From Brevundimonas huaxiensis (GTDB lineage Bacteria; Pseudomonadota; Alphaproteobacteria; Caulobacterales; Caulobacteraceae), in NCBI RefSeq assembly GCF_014218725.1, contig NZ_JABBJE010000002.1, positions 248,001-312,000 on the forward strand: a stretch of DNA of 64,000 nucleotides, in the 5' to 3' direction. The position numbers and the translations under genes are program-made. Shown here piece by piece: positions 47,977 to 57,193 of the stretch. The notes under the pieces are model-generated. The model was not told the origin of the DNA. It saw only the letters and a program-made list of their open reading frames with translations, and did no database searches. Each line of letters begins with the position of its first letter. Within the stretch, counting starts at the first letter, position 1.

Positions 47977-48411
47977 ATGCCGAAACGAGACGAGGGCGCG
48001 CTGGCGCAACGGGCGACCTATAAGGCCTTTCACATGGTCTCCACCCGCTGGGCCGACAACGACCAGTACGGCCATATCAACAACGCCAAATTCTACGAGT
48101 TCGTGGATTCGGCCGTGAACGCCCACCTGCTGATCGCCGACGCCCTGAAGGAATCCATCGGCCTGGTGGTGGATTCGGGCTGCCGCTACACCTCCTCGCT
48201 GAAGTTCCCGGACGTGATCGAGGTCGGGATCAAGGTCGACAGGATCGGCACCTCCAGCGTCACCTACGGCTTTGCAGTCTTCAAGCGCAGCGTCGATGTT
48301 CCCGCCGCCATCGGCCATTTCGTCCACGTCTATGTCGACGCCGAAACCCGCCGGCCCAAGCCGCTGCCTGCGCGGCTGAGGAGCGTGGTGGAGAATCTTC
48401 GCGCGGGGTAG
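47977..48411 (+). CDS. Hotdog-fold acyl-CoA thioesterase
   Basis: A 144-residue YbgC/4HBT-type hotdog protein. The active-site Asp lies in RWADNDQYGHINNAKFYEF, at the usual place. It hydrolyses acyl-CoA thioesters. It is distinct from the ybgC gene at 57190, which sits in the tol cluster. Confidence 0.9.
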   Translation: MPKRDEGALAQRATYKAFHMVSTRWADNDQYGHINNAKFYEFVDSAVNAHLLIADALKESIGLVVDSGCRYTSSLKFPDVIEVGIKVDRIGTSSVTYGFAVFKRSVDVPAAIGHFVHVYVDAETRRPKPLPARLRSVVENLRAG

Positions 48412-48456
48412 GGGCTGTCGCCGTTTCTCGCCGTTCAAAGTCCAGTTTTGGTTCCG

Positions 48457-48990
48457 ATGTCCTCCCGTTCCGCTGATCTTGATGACGCCTTCTATCTGAA
48501 TCTTGCCGAGGCGGATGGAGCAACGACTGGGGACAATCCGCGCGGAAGCCTGGAACAGGTCGTGTCCATGCGCATCGCCTTTGTCGCGCGGGCGTGGGTC
48601 ACGCGGGCGAATGCGCTGTTTCGCGGCCGAGGCTATACGGCGGCGCAGCGCGCCCACCTTTATGTCCTGGCGTCAAAGCCCAAGGGGATGACGCAGACGG
48701 AGCTGGCCGCGGTCCTGCGGATATCGGAGGCGTCGCTGTCACGCCGTATCAAATTGTCGGTCGAAGAGGGGCTGGTGTCGCGCCACCCGTTTTGCGGCGA
48801 TGGACGCGCCAACCTGATCCGGCTGGAGCCGAAGGGGCTGGACGCGCTGAACGCCTCCGATCGCGTCGCGCGCGAGGATCGCACCCGACTGCTGGCGGGC
48901 GTGACCGATGAGGAACTGGCCATCACCGCCAAGGTCCTGAAGCTGCTGACAGATCGCGTCCCGCAGACGCCCGAACGGCTGGACGCGTAG
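48457..48990 (+). CDS. MarR-family transcriptional regulator
   Basis: A 177-residue winged-helix protein (start ATG 48457, MSSRSADL). DNA-binding segment: MTQTELAAVLRISEASLSRR with wing GLVSRHPFCGDGRANLIRL. The DGR in the wing is typical of MarR. It probably senses a small phenolic or other inducer. The neighbour thioesterase may be a target. Confidence 0.88.
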   Translation: MSSRSADLDDAFYLNLAEADGATTGDNPRGSLEQVVSMRIAFVARAWVTRANALFRGRGYTAAQRAHLYVLASKPKGMTQTELAAVLRISEASLSRRIKLSVEEGLVSRHPFCGDGRANLIRLEPKGLDALNASDRVAREDRTRLLAGVTDEELAITAKVLKLLTDRVPQTPERLDA

Positions 48991-48999
48991 TCGTGTGGA

Positions 49000-49200
49000 T
49001 CAGTCGTCCAGCCGGCCGATCAGGAACAGGGCGCCGACGGCGGTCAGGGCACCCAGGGTGAAGGCGGTGACGATGGCGCCGGTGGCGACGGCGGTGGAGA
49101 CGGTGACCGGGCGGGCTTCGTACCACTCGACGATGTCGGCCTCGTGCAGGTCCTCGTCCATATAGCCTTCGGCTTCATAGATGGTGTCGTCGGCGGTCAT
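49000..49200 (-). CDS. Small single-span membrane protein
   Basis: A 66-residue protein from ATG 49200 (MTADDTIYEAEGYMDED). A very acidic N-terminus precedes one membrane helix (about 37-60, VATGAIVTAFTLGALTAV). The first residues of the longer frame look non-coding. Function unknown. It converges with the MarR gene. Confidence 0.6.
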   Translation of the reverse strand: MTADDTIYEAEGYMDEDLHEADIVEWYEARPVTVSTAVATGAIVTAFTLGALTAVGALFLIGRLDD

Positions 49201-49337
49201 GACTTTACGCTCCGTCTGTCTCGCCCGGATCAATACGCCCAAACGGTCGAGGTTCCACCCCTGCTGCCTATCGTGACAGGATGACGCTCTTCGTTTAGGA
49301 CCGCCCGCTCAGGTTCAGAACGCTCAAAGACGATCCC

Positions 49338-50111
49338 ATGGCCGGCCACTCGAAATTCAAGAACATCATGCACCGCAAGGGGCGCGCCGATGCGCAGCGC
49401 TCCAAGCTGTTCTCCAAACTGTCGCGCGACATCACCGTGGCGGCCAAGTCGGGCCTGCCGGATCCGGCGGCGAACCCGCGCCTGCGCCTGGCGGTGAACA
49501 ACGCCAAGGCCGAAAGCCTGCCCAAGGACGTGATCCAGCGCGCGATCAACAAGGCCTCGGGCGGCGACGTCGATACGATGGAAGAGGTCCGCTACGAGGG
49601 CCGGGGTCCGGGCGGCGTGGGCATCATCGTCGAGGCCTTGACCGACAACCGCAACCGCGCGGCGTCGAACATCGGCGCGGCCTTCAAGAAGAACGGCGGC
49701 GCTCTGAGCGAGATGAACTCGGTCGCCTTCATGTGGGACAAGGTCGGCAAGATCACCTACGCCGCCGAGGCCGGTTCGGAAGACGCTGTGATGGAGGCCG
49801 CCATCGAGGCCGGCGCCCAGGACGTCGAGAGCGACCTGGTCAAGCCCGACATCTATGAGGACGCGCCGGGCCACACGATCTGGACCGCCTTCGAGGACCT
49901 GAACGAGGTGGCCGAGGCCATGTCCAAGGTGCTGGGCGACCCCAAGTCCACCGCCATCGTCTGGAAACCGCAGTCGGAGGTGCCGGTGACCGGCGAGGCC
50001 GTCGGCACCCTGTTCAAGCTGCTGGACGCGCTGGACGCCGAGGACGACGTGTCGGCGGTCTATTCCAACGAGGCTGTCTCCGACGAGGACGCGGCCAAAT
50101 ACGCGGGTTGA
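49338..50111 (+). CDS. YebC/PmpR family DNA-binding protein
   Basis: A 257-residue protein of the TACO1/YebC family: [20 protein letters not shown] start, then [13 protein letters not shown] and [19 protein letters not shown]. Members act as transcription regulators or, as recent work shows, aid translation of polyproline stretches. In alphaproteobacteria yebC often precedes ruvC; here ruvC is 1.4 kb downstream on the same strand. Confidence 0.95.
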   Translation: MAGHSKFKNIMHRKGRADAQRSKLFSKLSRDITVAAKSGLPDPAANPRLRLAVNNAKAESLPKDVIQRAINKASGGDVDTMEEVRYEGRGPGGVGIIVEALTDNRNRAASNIGAAFKKNGGALSEMNSVAFMWDKVGKITYAAEAGSEDAVMEAAIEAGAQDVESDLVKPDIYEDAPGHTIWTAFEDLNEVAEAMSKVLGDPKSTAIVWKPQSEVPVTGEAVGTLFKLLDALDAEDDVSAVYSNEAVSDEDAAKYAG

Positions 50112-50195
50112 TCCCGAACGACCGCGAGTCGTTTGCACGGAACCGGGTCGTGCGCCGGGCGTAACGAGGCTTCACCGTTACGCCTGGAGCCCCCT

Positions 50196-50714
50196 ATGGA
50201 CATCACCCAGCTGATCCTCGACGACCATGCCGAACAGCGTCGGCTGTTTGCGATCATCGAACAGATCGATCCCAAGGACACCGATGCGCTGAGCGCCGTC
50301 TGGTCGCGGTTGTCGGCGTTCCTGGATGTGCACGCCGAGGCCGAGGAGCGGTTCTTCTATCCCGAGCTTCTGAAACAGGGCGAGGGCGCCAATGACGCCG
50401 AAGACGGCACGGTCGAGGGCGAGACCGAAGACGCCATCGAGGACCACAACAAGCTGCGCGACGCGGTCAAGGCGGTCGAAAAGCACAAGGTCGGGACCAA
50501 GGCCTGGTTCGACGCCGTGGGCGAGGCGAACGTCGTCAACTCCAAACACATGGGTGAGGAAGAGCGGCAGGGGCTGACCGATTTCCGTATGAACGCCGAC
50601 GTCGAGACGCGCCATGCGCTGGCGGTCAAGTTCGCCGCCTTCGAGGCCGAGCACATCACCGGCGTCAAGCCGGTGAACAAGGACCCCGAGACCTACATCG
50701 ATAAGCACGGCTGA
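50196..50714 (+). CDS. Hemerythrin-domain protein
   Basis: A 172-residue four-helix bundle from ATG 50196 (MDITQLILDDHAEQRRLF). Di-iron ligand patterns: DHAEQRR, FLDVHAEAEERFFYPELL, EDHNKLRDAV and NSKHMGEEERQGL. It may bind oxygen or nitric oxide. Confidence 0.9.
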   Translation: MDITQLILDDHAEQRRLFAIIEQIDPKDTDALSAVWSRLSAFLDVHAEAEERFFYPELLKQGEGANDAEDGTVEGETEDAIEDHNKLRDAVKAVEKHKVGTKAWFDAVGEANVVNSKHMGEEERQGLTDFRMNADVETRHALAVKFAAFEAEHITGVKPVNKDPETYIDKHG

Positions 50715-50790
50715 GGCGGCCGCTGCGACCACGATGTCGCAGGATCGTCCGTCCAAGGAACATCCGCGCTCGGCGCATCGTTGAGCGCGG

Positions 50791-51486
50791 ATGAATCTGG
50801 GTAGTCTGGAAGGCGCCGTCCTGCCGATCCTCGGCGCGGTGATCGCGGGCGGAGTCATCGGCTTCGAACGCGAATGGCGAGGCCGGGCGGCGGGCCTGCG
50901 AACGCACATTCTGGTCAGCCTGGCGTCGGCCCTGCTGATGCTGGCGGCCATGTCGCAGGCGGATTGGGCGTTCCGCGCCCTTCCCGACGAGAACATCGTC
51001 ACAGATCCGACTCGGATGGCGCACGGCGTGCTGACGGGGATCGGGTTCCTGTGCGCAGGAGTGATCTTCCGTACCGGGTTTTCGATCCACGGGCTGACCA
51101 CGGCCGCGTCGCTGTGGATCACTTCGGCGATCGGCATTCTGTTCGGGGCAGGGCTCTATGCGCTGGGCGCGGCGGCGACGGTGGTCACGGCCCTGATTCT
51201 GATCGGGCTGAAGCTGATCAGCGGTCGCTTGCCGGCGCGCACGGTGGTGGACGCCGAAGTGTGCTGGGAACGGCGCGAGGTGTCTCCGGAGCCGGCGATC
51301 GAGGCGGCGCTGAAAGCCATCGACGCGAACGCGCGACACGACCGGTTCGAGTTGCTGGATGGACAGACCGTTCGACGGACCTGGCGATTGAAGGCGGCCG
51401 AGGAAAGCCAGCTGAAGCGGCTGGCGGAACAGCTGTGCGCCATACCGGGCGTCGTCGCCTACAGCCTGGACCCGCGCGACGACTGA
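50791..51486 (+). CDS. MgtC/SapB family membrane protein
   Basis: A 231-residue protein with four or five membrane helices; MgtC signatures GAVIAGGVIGFEREWRGRAA, GLRTHILVSLASALLML and GIGFLCAGVIF are clear. A C-terminal cytosolic domain of about 80 residues resembles an ACT-like fold. Members help survival at low Mg2+. Confidence 0.92.
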   Translation: MNLGSLEGAVLPILGAVIAGGVIGFEREWRGRAAGLRTHILVSLASALLMLAAMSQADWAFRALPDENIVTDPTRMAHGVLTGIGFLCAGVIFRTGFSIHGLTTAASLWITSAIGILFGAGLYALGAAATVVTALILIGLKLISGRLPARTVVDAEVCWERREVSPEPAIEAALKAIDANARHDRFELLDGQTVRRTWRLKAAEESQLKRLAEQLCAIPGVVAYSLDPRDD

Positions 51487-51532
51487 AACCGTTCATTGCT
51501 CGATAACCCTCTTTGCGGCATGAGGGGAACGG

Positions 51533-52051
51533 ATGGCGAACGAACCTGTCAGAATCATCGGCCTGGACCCCGGTCTGCGACGCACCGGCTGGGGCGTGAT
51601 CGCGTCTGACGGCGCGCGGCTGAGGTGGGTGGCGCATGGGGTGGTGGCCCCGCCCGAGACCGCGCCGTTCAGCGAGCGGCTGCTGCATCTGTTCGAGGCG
51701 CTGGGAACGATCTGCGCCGACCACGGCTGCGAGGAGGCGGCGGTGGAAGAGGTGTTCGTCAATGTGAACCCCTCCTCGACGCTGAAACTGGGGCATGCGC
51801 GGGCGGCGGTGATGCTGGCGCCGGCCAAGGCGGGTCTGACGGTGGCGGAATATTCGCCGAACCTGATCAAGAAGGCGGTGGTGGGCGCAGGCCATGCCGA
51901 CAAGAGCCAGATCGCCTTCATGGTCAAACGGCTGCTGCCGACCGCGGGCGACGTGAAGGCGGATGCGGCCGACGCCCTGGCCGTCGCGATCACCCATGCG
52001 CAACTCAGGAAGCGGTCCCTGCTGGAAGCGATGCACCGGGGGACGGCGTGA
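51533..52051 (+). CDS. ruvC: RuvC Holliday junction resolvase
   Basis: A 172-residue nuclease with the RNase H-like fold. The first catalytic Asp is in [13 protein letters not shown] (D12), the Glu in AVEEVFVN and the Asp pair in [12 protein letters not shown]. It cuts four-way junctions. Its last four bases overlap the GTG start of ruvA. Confidence 0.96.
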   Translation: MANEPVRIIGLDPGLRRTGWGVIASDGARLRWVAHGVVAPPETAPFSERLLHLFEALGTICADHGCEEAAVEEVFVNVNPSSTLKLGHARAAVMLAPAKAGLTVAEYSPNLIKKAVVGAGHADKSQIAFMVKRLLPTAGDVKADAADALAVAITHAQLRKRSLLEAMHRGTA

Positions 52052-52665
52052 TCGGGCGGTTGAGAGGCGTGCTGGCCGAGGTCGGGGAGGCGGAATGCCT
52101 GATCGACTGCGCGGGCGTGGGCTATGTCGTGTCGTGCGGGGCGCGGACGCTGGGGCGACTGCCGGCGCCGGGCGACGAGGCGACGGTGCATGTCCATTCC
52201 CAGTGGAGCGAAGATGCGGGGCCGCGCCTGTATGGATTTCTGACGCGCGACGAGCGGCGGGCCTTCACGACCCTGCTGGCCATTCAGGGCGTGGGGCCCA
52301 AGGCGGCGCTGGCGGTGCTGGACGTTCTGCCGCCCGGCGAACTGGCGTCAGCGGTGGCGCGCGAGGACAAGGCGGCGGTGGCGCGGGCCAACGGCGTGGG
52401 GCCCAAGCTGGCGTTGCGGATCGTGACCGAGCTGAAGGGCAAGGCCTTGGGCGACGCCACCTTTGCGCCTGTCGCACCCGGCATGCACGTCGAGATCGCA
52501 CCGCCCGTTCCGTCCATCACCGGCGAGGCCGTGTCGGCCCTGCTTGGACTGGGCGTCGCCGAGGTCAATGCGCGCCGGGCCGTGGATCAGGCGTTGATCC
52601 GTCTGGGCGAAGAGGCGGAGCTGTCGGCGGTGATCCGCGCGGCGCTGCAGGAGTTGGGGCGGTGA
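52048..52665 (+). CDS. ruvA: RuvA Holliday junction-binding subunit
   Basis: A 205-residue protein starting with GTG 52048 ([16 protein letters not shown]). OB-fold N-terminus, two helix-hairpin-helix motifs ([13 protein letters not shown] and [13 protein letters not shown]), and a C-terminal domain III that contacts RuvB. Partner of RuvB in branch migration. Next gene ruvB starts after a 190-base repeat-rich gap. Confidence 0.96.
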   Translation: MIGRLRGVLAEVGEAECLIDCAGVGYVVSCGARTLGRLPAPGDEATVHVHSQWSEDAGPRLYGFLTRDERRAFTTLLAIQGVGPKAALAVLDVLPPGELASAVAREDKAAVARANGVGPKLALRIVTELKGKALGDATFAPVAPGMHVEIAPPVPSITGEAVSALLGLGVAEVNARRAVDQALIRLGEEAELSAVIRAALQELGR

Positions 52666-52673
52666 TTGGAAGG

Positions 52674-52849
52674 GAGTGGCGAGTGGCGAGTGGCGAGTGG
52701 CGAGACGTGAGAAGTGCTAGTGAGCAAGAGGTGAACTGCGGCGCGTCTGCGGTCTTCCGGATCCGCTCACCCCTGCGCTCACTTCCCGGCTCACTCTTCA
52801 CTCTTCACTCGCCACTCGCCACTCGCCACTCAACAGCCACTCGCCACTC
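52674..52849. repeat. Heptad-repeat inverted element between ruvA and ruvB
   Basis: The left arm has four tandem GAGTGGC heptamers (52674-52701). The right arm has three GCCACTC heptamers (52811-52831) and two more (52836-52849), preceded by related TTCACTC units. The arms are near-perfect complements around a loop of about 110 bases. The right arm ends 9 bases before the ruvB ATG. Related in period and core to the element at 28305-28377. Confidence 0.85.
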
Positions 52850-52858
52850 GGGCCAGCC

Positions 52859-53890
52859 ATGACCCGCGTCATCTCCCCCGAGGCCGAGACCGGCGAAGCC
52901 TTCGATCGCGCGCTGCGGCCGCAGACCTTGTCGGAATTCGTCGGCCAGTCGCAGGCCAAGGGCAATCTGAAAGTCTTCATCGATGCGGCGCGCGGGCGGG
53001 CCGAGGCGCTGGACCATGTGCTGCTGTTCGGACCGCCGGGACTGGGCAAGACGACGCTGGCGCAGATCGTGTCGCGCGAGCTGGGCGTGGGGTTCAGGGC
53101 GACCTCGGGACCGATCCTGGCCAAGGCGGGCGATCTGGCGGCGATCCTGACCAACCTTGAGCCGCGCGACGTCCTGTTCATCGACGAGATCCACCGCTTG
53201 AGCCCCCAGGTCGAGGAGATTCTGTATCCGGCCATGGAGGATCATGTGCTGGACCTGATCATCGGCGAGGGGCCGTCGGCGCGCTCGGTGCGAATCGACT
53301 TGGCGCCGTTCACGCTGGTGGGGGCGACGACGCGGGCGGGCCTGCTGGCCACGCCGTTGCGCGACCGGTTCGGCATTCCGCTGCGACTGGAGTTCTACAC
53401 CCCCGACGAACTGACGGCGGTGGTGCGCGGCACGGCGCGCAAGATGGGCGCAGCCATCGACGAGGCGGGCGCGCGCGAGATCGCGTCGCGGGCGCGCGGC
53501 ACCCCGCGCATCGCCGGGCGCCTGCTGCGCCGGGTGCGGGATTTCGCCTCGGCGGAAGGGGCCGAGACGATCTCGAAACTGGTGGCGGCGCGGGCCCTGG
53601 CGCGGCTGGAAGTGGACGAGGCCGGGCTGGACAGCCTGGACCGGCGCTTCCTGAAGGCGTTGATCGAGAACTATGGCGGCGGGCCGGTCGGGATGGACAC
53701 CCTGGCGGCCGCCATCGCCGAGGCGCGCGACGCGGTCGAGGACGTGATCGAACCCTATCTGCTGCAACAGGGCTTCATCATGCGCACCCCGCGCGGCCGC
53801 ATGGCCTGCGCCAAGGCCTATGCGCATCTGGGCCTCAGCGCGCCGACGCAACCCGCCGCCGGACCCGTGCCGGGCGACCTGTTCGAATGA
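52859..53890 (+). CDS. ruvB: RuvB AAA+ branch-migration helicase
   Basis: A 343-residue AAA+ motor. Walker A GPPGLGKT (58-65), Walker B with DEIH (109-112), sensor segments and Arg finger region, and a C-terminal winged helix ([20 protein letters not shown]). It drives Holliday junction migration with RuvA. ruvB ends in a four-base overlap with a BrnT-like gene. Confidence 0.96.
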   Translation: MTRVISPEAETGEAFDRALRPQTLSEFVGQSQAKGNLKVFIDAARGRAEALDHVLLFGPPGLGKTTLAQIVSRELGVGFRATSGPILAKAGDLAAILTNLEPRDVLFIDEIHRLSPQVEEILYPAMEDHVLDLIIGEGPSARSVRIDLAPFTLVGATTRAGLLATPLRDRFGIPLRLEFYTPDELTAVVRGTARKMGAAIDEAGAREIASRARGTPRIAGRLLRRVRDFASAEGAETISKLVAARALARLEVDEAGLDSLDRRFLKALIENYGGGPVGMDTLAAAIAEARDAVEDVIEPYLLQQGFIMRTPRGRMACAKAYAHLGLSAPTQPAAGPVPGDLFE

Positions 53891-54156
53891 AAGACGGCCT
53901 TTTCGAATATGATCCTGAAAAGGATGCAGCCAACAGGCTGAAGCACGGGCTGTCGCTGGAGGTCGCGCGTCGCATCGATTGGAACCACGTCACGGTCATA
54001 CCGGACAGGCGTCACGACTATCAGGAGCCTCGGTACCAGATTTATGGTAAGGTGCTGGATAGGCTGCATGTGTTGATCGTCACGCCGAGAGGCGGCGTGT
54101 TGAGGATCATCAGCCTCAGAAAGGCTAATCGGCGCGAGGTAATCCAATATGGCTGA
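53887..54156 (+). CDS. brnT: BrnT-family toxin
   Basis: An 89-residue BrnT-like ribonuclease toxin: [20 protein letters not shown] opening, [17 protein letters not shown] centre, and [17 protein letters not shown] end, where the RxISxRKAxRxE pattern is diagnostic. Toxin precedes antitoxin as in known BrnTA modules. Its ATG overlaps the ruvB stop by four bases, an unusual link to a repair operon. Confidence 0.9.
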   Translation: MKDGLFEYDPEKDAANRLKHGLSLEVARRIDWNHVTVIPDRRHDYQEPRYQIYGKVLDRLHVLIVTPRGGVLRIISLRKANRREVIQYG

Positions 54157-54424
54157 TCCCAAGGACGACTGGCTGAACCCGGATCATTATGATGACGTCG
54201 ATATCGACGATCCCGAGAACCCTGAACTAACCGAGGCGGATTTCGCCAAAGGGCGGCCGTTCCGGGACGTGTTCCCCGATATGTTCGCCAAATTGACATC
54301 GCAGGCCGTTGCACTCGAACTCTCTCCCGAGACCATCGCAGCCTTCGCCGAGGAAGGCGACGACTGGAAAGAGCGGATGGCGGCGACGCTTGCGGCAGCC
54401 GCTCAGGCCAAGCGAGCCGCCTAA
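54149..54424 (+). CDS. brnA: BrnA-family antitoxin
   Basis: A 91-residue acidic protein overlapping brnT by eight bases. DDPENPELTEADFAKGRPF matches the ENPEWTEADFAKARP-type core of BrnA antitoxins. The typical C-terminal ribbon-helix-helix is replaced by a short helical end, so operator binding may differ. Confidence 0.8.
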   Translation: MADPKDDWLNPDHYDDVDIDDPENPELTEADFAKGRPFRDVFPDMFAKLTSQAVALELSPETIAAFAEEGDDWKERMAATLAAAAQAKRAA

Positions 54425-54492
54425 TCTCCGGTAGGCGGTTGCCAAGCGGGGCGGGCGGGGGTTTGCTGGGGGCGAACCGGAGCCGTCGTCCC

Positions 54493-55959
54493 ATGATCCT
54501 GCGCACCCTGGCCATGATGGCGTTTGCGGTCGGCCTGACCGGTCTGGCGCCGCCTGCAAGAGCGGCGGCCCCTGTCTTCACCGACAAGGCCTGTCCCGGC
54601 GATTGGCCGACGGGTCTGCGCGAGGTGCGGTGCGGGACCCTGACGGTGGACGAGGCGCGCGAAGGCTCGGTCAGCGACCGGCGCATCGACATCGCGGTGG
54701 TCATTTTCAAGGCCAGCGCGCCCTACAAGGACGCCTCGGGCCAGGCGCTGCCGCCGATGGTGACGTTCCACGGCGGGCCGGGCGGGGCCCTGACGCCGGG
54801 GGCGGGGCGGATGCTGGCGGCGCTGCGTCGCAATCCAGAAGCCTTTGCGGTGGATCAGGATGTGATCCTGTTCGACCAGCGGGGCGGCGGGGCGAGCAAC
54901 CCGTCGATGGACTGTCCGGGCGTCGAACTGACCGATGCGGGGCCGCCGTCCGACAAGGACCGCGACGGGCTGATCGCCTGTCTGAAGGGCTATCAGGCGC
55001 AAGGGATCGACCTGAACCAGTACAACGCCGCCGCCATCGCCGACGATGTGAAGGACATGGCCCAGGCCCTGGGTCTGGCCAAGATCGATTTGTGGGGCGG
55101 ATCGTACGGGCCGCGTATCGAGGCGGCGGTGATCACTCATCAGCCCCAGATCGTGCGCGCGGCCGTGATGGACAGCCCCTGGCCGCCAGAGGGCAACTGG
55201 GCCGTCGGCACACCTGAACAGGTGTCGGCGGCGGTGAAGATCATCCTGGCCAAGTGCGCGGCCCAGACGGCCTGCGCGGCGCAGCATCCGAACCTTCAGG
55301 CGCGGTTCGAGACCGAGGCGCGCAAATGGCTGGCCGGTCCGGTGACAGGCAAGGACCGGCGCACCTTCAACGTCGACGACCTGTCGGCCTTCCTGATGGA
55401 CACGACCTATAGCGCGGCGGGGGTGCGCAGCCTGCCGGTCGATCTGGACAAGATCATCGCCGGCGACCTGACGCCGGTCGCCGAGATCGCCGAGGACCGG
55501 ACCTATTATTTCGAGGGCCAGCACATGGCCCATCTGTGCAAGGAAGAACTGCCGTTCGAATCCAAGGCGCGGCTGGCGGCCGGGGCGGCGGGCGATCCGG
55601 TGGCTGAGGTGCTGGTCCCGTCGCTGTCGCGGCTGTTCGACGTCTGCGCGGCGGTGGGCGAACGGCCGGCGGCGCCGATCGAGAACCTGCCGGTCCAGAC
55701 CGACATCCCGACCCTGTTCGTCGCCGCCGAGATCGATCCGGGCTGTCCGCCGCCGCTGACCGAGGCCGCCGCCAAGGGCTATGCGAACAGCCAGGTCGTG
55801 ATCGTGACCAATGCGACCCACGGCGTCATCAACGCCAGCCCCTGCACGCGCAAGATGGCGCGCGACTTCCTGCGCGATCCGTCCAGGCCGGTGGATCGAA
55901 CCTGCCTGCCCGCCGCCGACACGCCGCTGGACTTCACCCTGGAAGCGCCCGCCGCATGA
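54493..55959 (+). CDS. Exported alpha/beta hydrolase (peptidase S33-like)
   Basis: A 488-residue protein from ATG 54493 (MILRTLAMMAF) with a signal peptide (cleavage near ARA, about residue 23). Oxyanion loop HGGPGG, nucleophile in WGGSYGPR, acid in AEIDPG and His in NATHGV give a proline-iminopeptidase or tripeptidyl-aminopeptidase-like enzyme. Periplasmic peptide breakdown is likely. Overlaps the next gene by four bases. Confidence 0.88.
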   Translation: MILRTLAMMAFAVGLTGLAPPARAAAPVFTDKACPGDWPTGLREVRCGTLTVDEAREGSVSDRRIDIAVVIFKASAPYKDASGQALPPMVTFHGGPGGALTPGAGRMLAALRRNPEAFAVDQDVILFDQRGGGASNPSMDCPGVELTDAGPPSDKDRDGLIACLKGYQAQGIDLNQYNAAAIADDVKDMAQALGLAKIDLWGGSYGPRIEAAVITHQPQIVRAAVMDSPWPPEGNWAVGTPEQVSAAVKIILAKCAAQTACAAQHPNLQARFETEARKWLAGPVTGKDRRTFNVDDLSAFLMDTTYSAAGVRSLPVDLDKIIAGDLTPVAEIAEDRTYYFEGQHMAHLCKEELPFESKARLAAGAAGDPVAEVLVPSLSRLFDVCAAVGERPAAPIENLPVQTDIPTLFVAAEIDPGCPPPLTEAAAKGYANSQVVIVTNATHGVINASPCTRKMARDFLRDPSRPVDRTCLPAADTPLDFTLEAPAA

Positions 55960-56333
55960 GGGTGATGCGCCATCGCAGCCCGCTTCAGCAGCGTCTGATG
56001 ATCGCGGCGGCGCTGGTTCTGGCCCTGTGCGCGGTCGGCGTCTGGGTGCTGATGCAGCCGGCGAACACCCCGTCGCCCGAGCCCGCCGATGCGCGGGTGA
56101 TGCGCCAGATCCGCACCCAGGCGGGGCGCGGCGCCGAGCTGCGCTACGCCGAGAACGGCGAAAGGCGATCGGTGTGCGGCTATGTCGGGCGCGTCGCGGG
56201 CGGACCGGCGGTGGGCTTCGTCTCCATCCCCAACCGCATCCTGTTCAGCGACGACCCCCTGCCGACCGAGTTCCGCGAAATGCGCCAAAGCTACTGCCCC
56301 GGTTTCATGGCCGCGCCGAACCGCCAGCCGTGA
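55956..56333 (+). CDS. Small membrane-anchored protein of unknown function
   Basis: A 125-residue protein with one N-terminal membrane span (about 14-34) and a soluble domain containing two cysteines (SVCGYVGR and YCPGF). The YVGRVAGG...F..IPNRILFSDDPLP block may be a conserved fold. No family recognised. Overlaps neighbours on both sides (ATGA, GTGA). Confidence 0.65.
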   Translation: MRVMRHRSPLQQRLMIAAALVLALCAVGVWVLMQPANTPSPEPADARVMRQIRTQAGRGAELRYAENGERRSVCGYVGRVAGGPAVGFVSIPNRILFSDDPLPTEFREMRQSYCPGFMAAPNRQP

Positions 56334-57193
56334 TCCGTCGTCGGTTGAAGGGGCCAGCACTCGCCCTGATCGCACAGATCACGGCGACGGCGGCGATCAG
56401 CCTGCTGGCGATCCGGGCGGCCGGGGCGGGGGCGGCGTCGGTCGTGGTCCAGGGCGCGGCGTTTCTGATCGGGGCCGTGGCGCTGTGGGCGGCGTCGCGG
56501 ACGGCGCGGCCGGGCCGGGGTTCGAGGCTGATCTCGGCGGCCGCGATCCTGGTCGTCGCCGTCCTGATGCTGACGACGGGCGTGGAGATGCAGGGCGCGC
56601 GTCGCTGGCTGGCGCTGGGGCCGGTGCTGATCCATCCCGCCTCGCTGCTGGGCGCGCCGCTGCTCTGGCTCGTGGCGCAGGATGCAGACGATGTGTGGAC
56701 GGCAGGCGTCGCCGCCCTGGCGATCCTGACGTTCGGCCTCGGCTTCGACGGGGCCGCCAGCCTGGCCTTTGCGGTGGGAACGACCGGGTTGCTGACGGCC
56801 GCGAGAAGGTCGTGGAAGACGCTGGCGCCGCTGGCGGCCCTGTCCTGGATTTTGGCGCTCTGGAGCCTGACGCGTCCGGAGGCCCTGCCGCGCGTTCCCC
56901 ATGTCGAGGATGTCGTGCCGACGGTCTGGGCCGTGGCGCCGGTCCTCGGAGTGGCGGCGGGCCTGGCGTTAGTCGTGCTGTCGGCTCCGTTGCTGTGGAT
57001 GGGATGGCGCACGCGCGGCGCCAGAGCCGCCGTCGGACTGGCCATGGCCGGCTTCTGGATCGGTCTGTCGGCGGCCAATCTGTTGGGCGCCTATCCGGCG
57101 CCGGTGGTGGGATATGGCGCTTCGCCCGTGATCGGATGGCTTGTCGCGGTCGGACTGGCTATGGCGTCTGCACGACGCACGAGGTTTCAGTGA
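56330..57193 (+). CDS. Divergent SEDS (FtsW/RodA)-like membrane protein
   Basis: A 287-residue, multi-span protein from GTG 56330. Two signatures of the SEDS family are visible in order: GARRWLALGPVLIHPASLL (family: GARRWLxLGxxxxQPSEL) at about residues 87-105, and NLLGAYPAPVVGYGASPV (family: N-x-G-x-x-P-x-T-G-x-x-L-P-x-x-SYGGSS) near the end. Between them an LPRVPHVEDVVP segment lies where SEDS enzymes have LPEAHTDFIF. It is about 100 residues shorter than FtsW, and the catalytic-Asp position reads Glu-Asp. It may be a SEDS relative without polymerase activity. It is coupled to both neighbours. Confidence 0.55.
   Translation: MIRRRLKGPALALIAQITATAAISLLAIRAAGAGAASVVVQGAAFLIGAVALWAASRTARPGRGSRLISAAAILVVAVLMLTTGVEMQGARRWLALGPVLIHPASLLGAPLLWLVAQDADDVWTAGVAALAILTFGLGFDGAASLAFAVGTTGLLTAARRSWKTLAPLAALSWILALWSLTRPEALPRVPHVEDVVPTVWAVAPVLGVAAGLALVVLSAPLLWMGWRTRGARAAVGLAMAGFWIGLSAANLLGAYPAPVVGYGASPVIGWLVAVGLAMASARRTRFQ

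Noticed and set aside
52674..52849. CRISPR array
   Set aside because: Units are seven bases in tandem and inverted, with no spacers of regular length and no cas genes.
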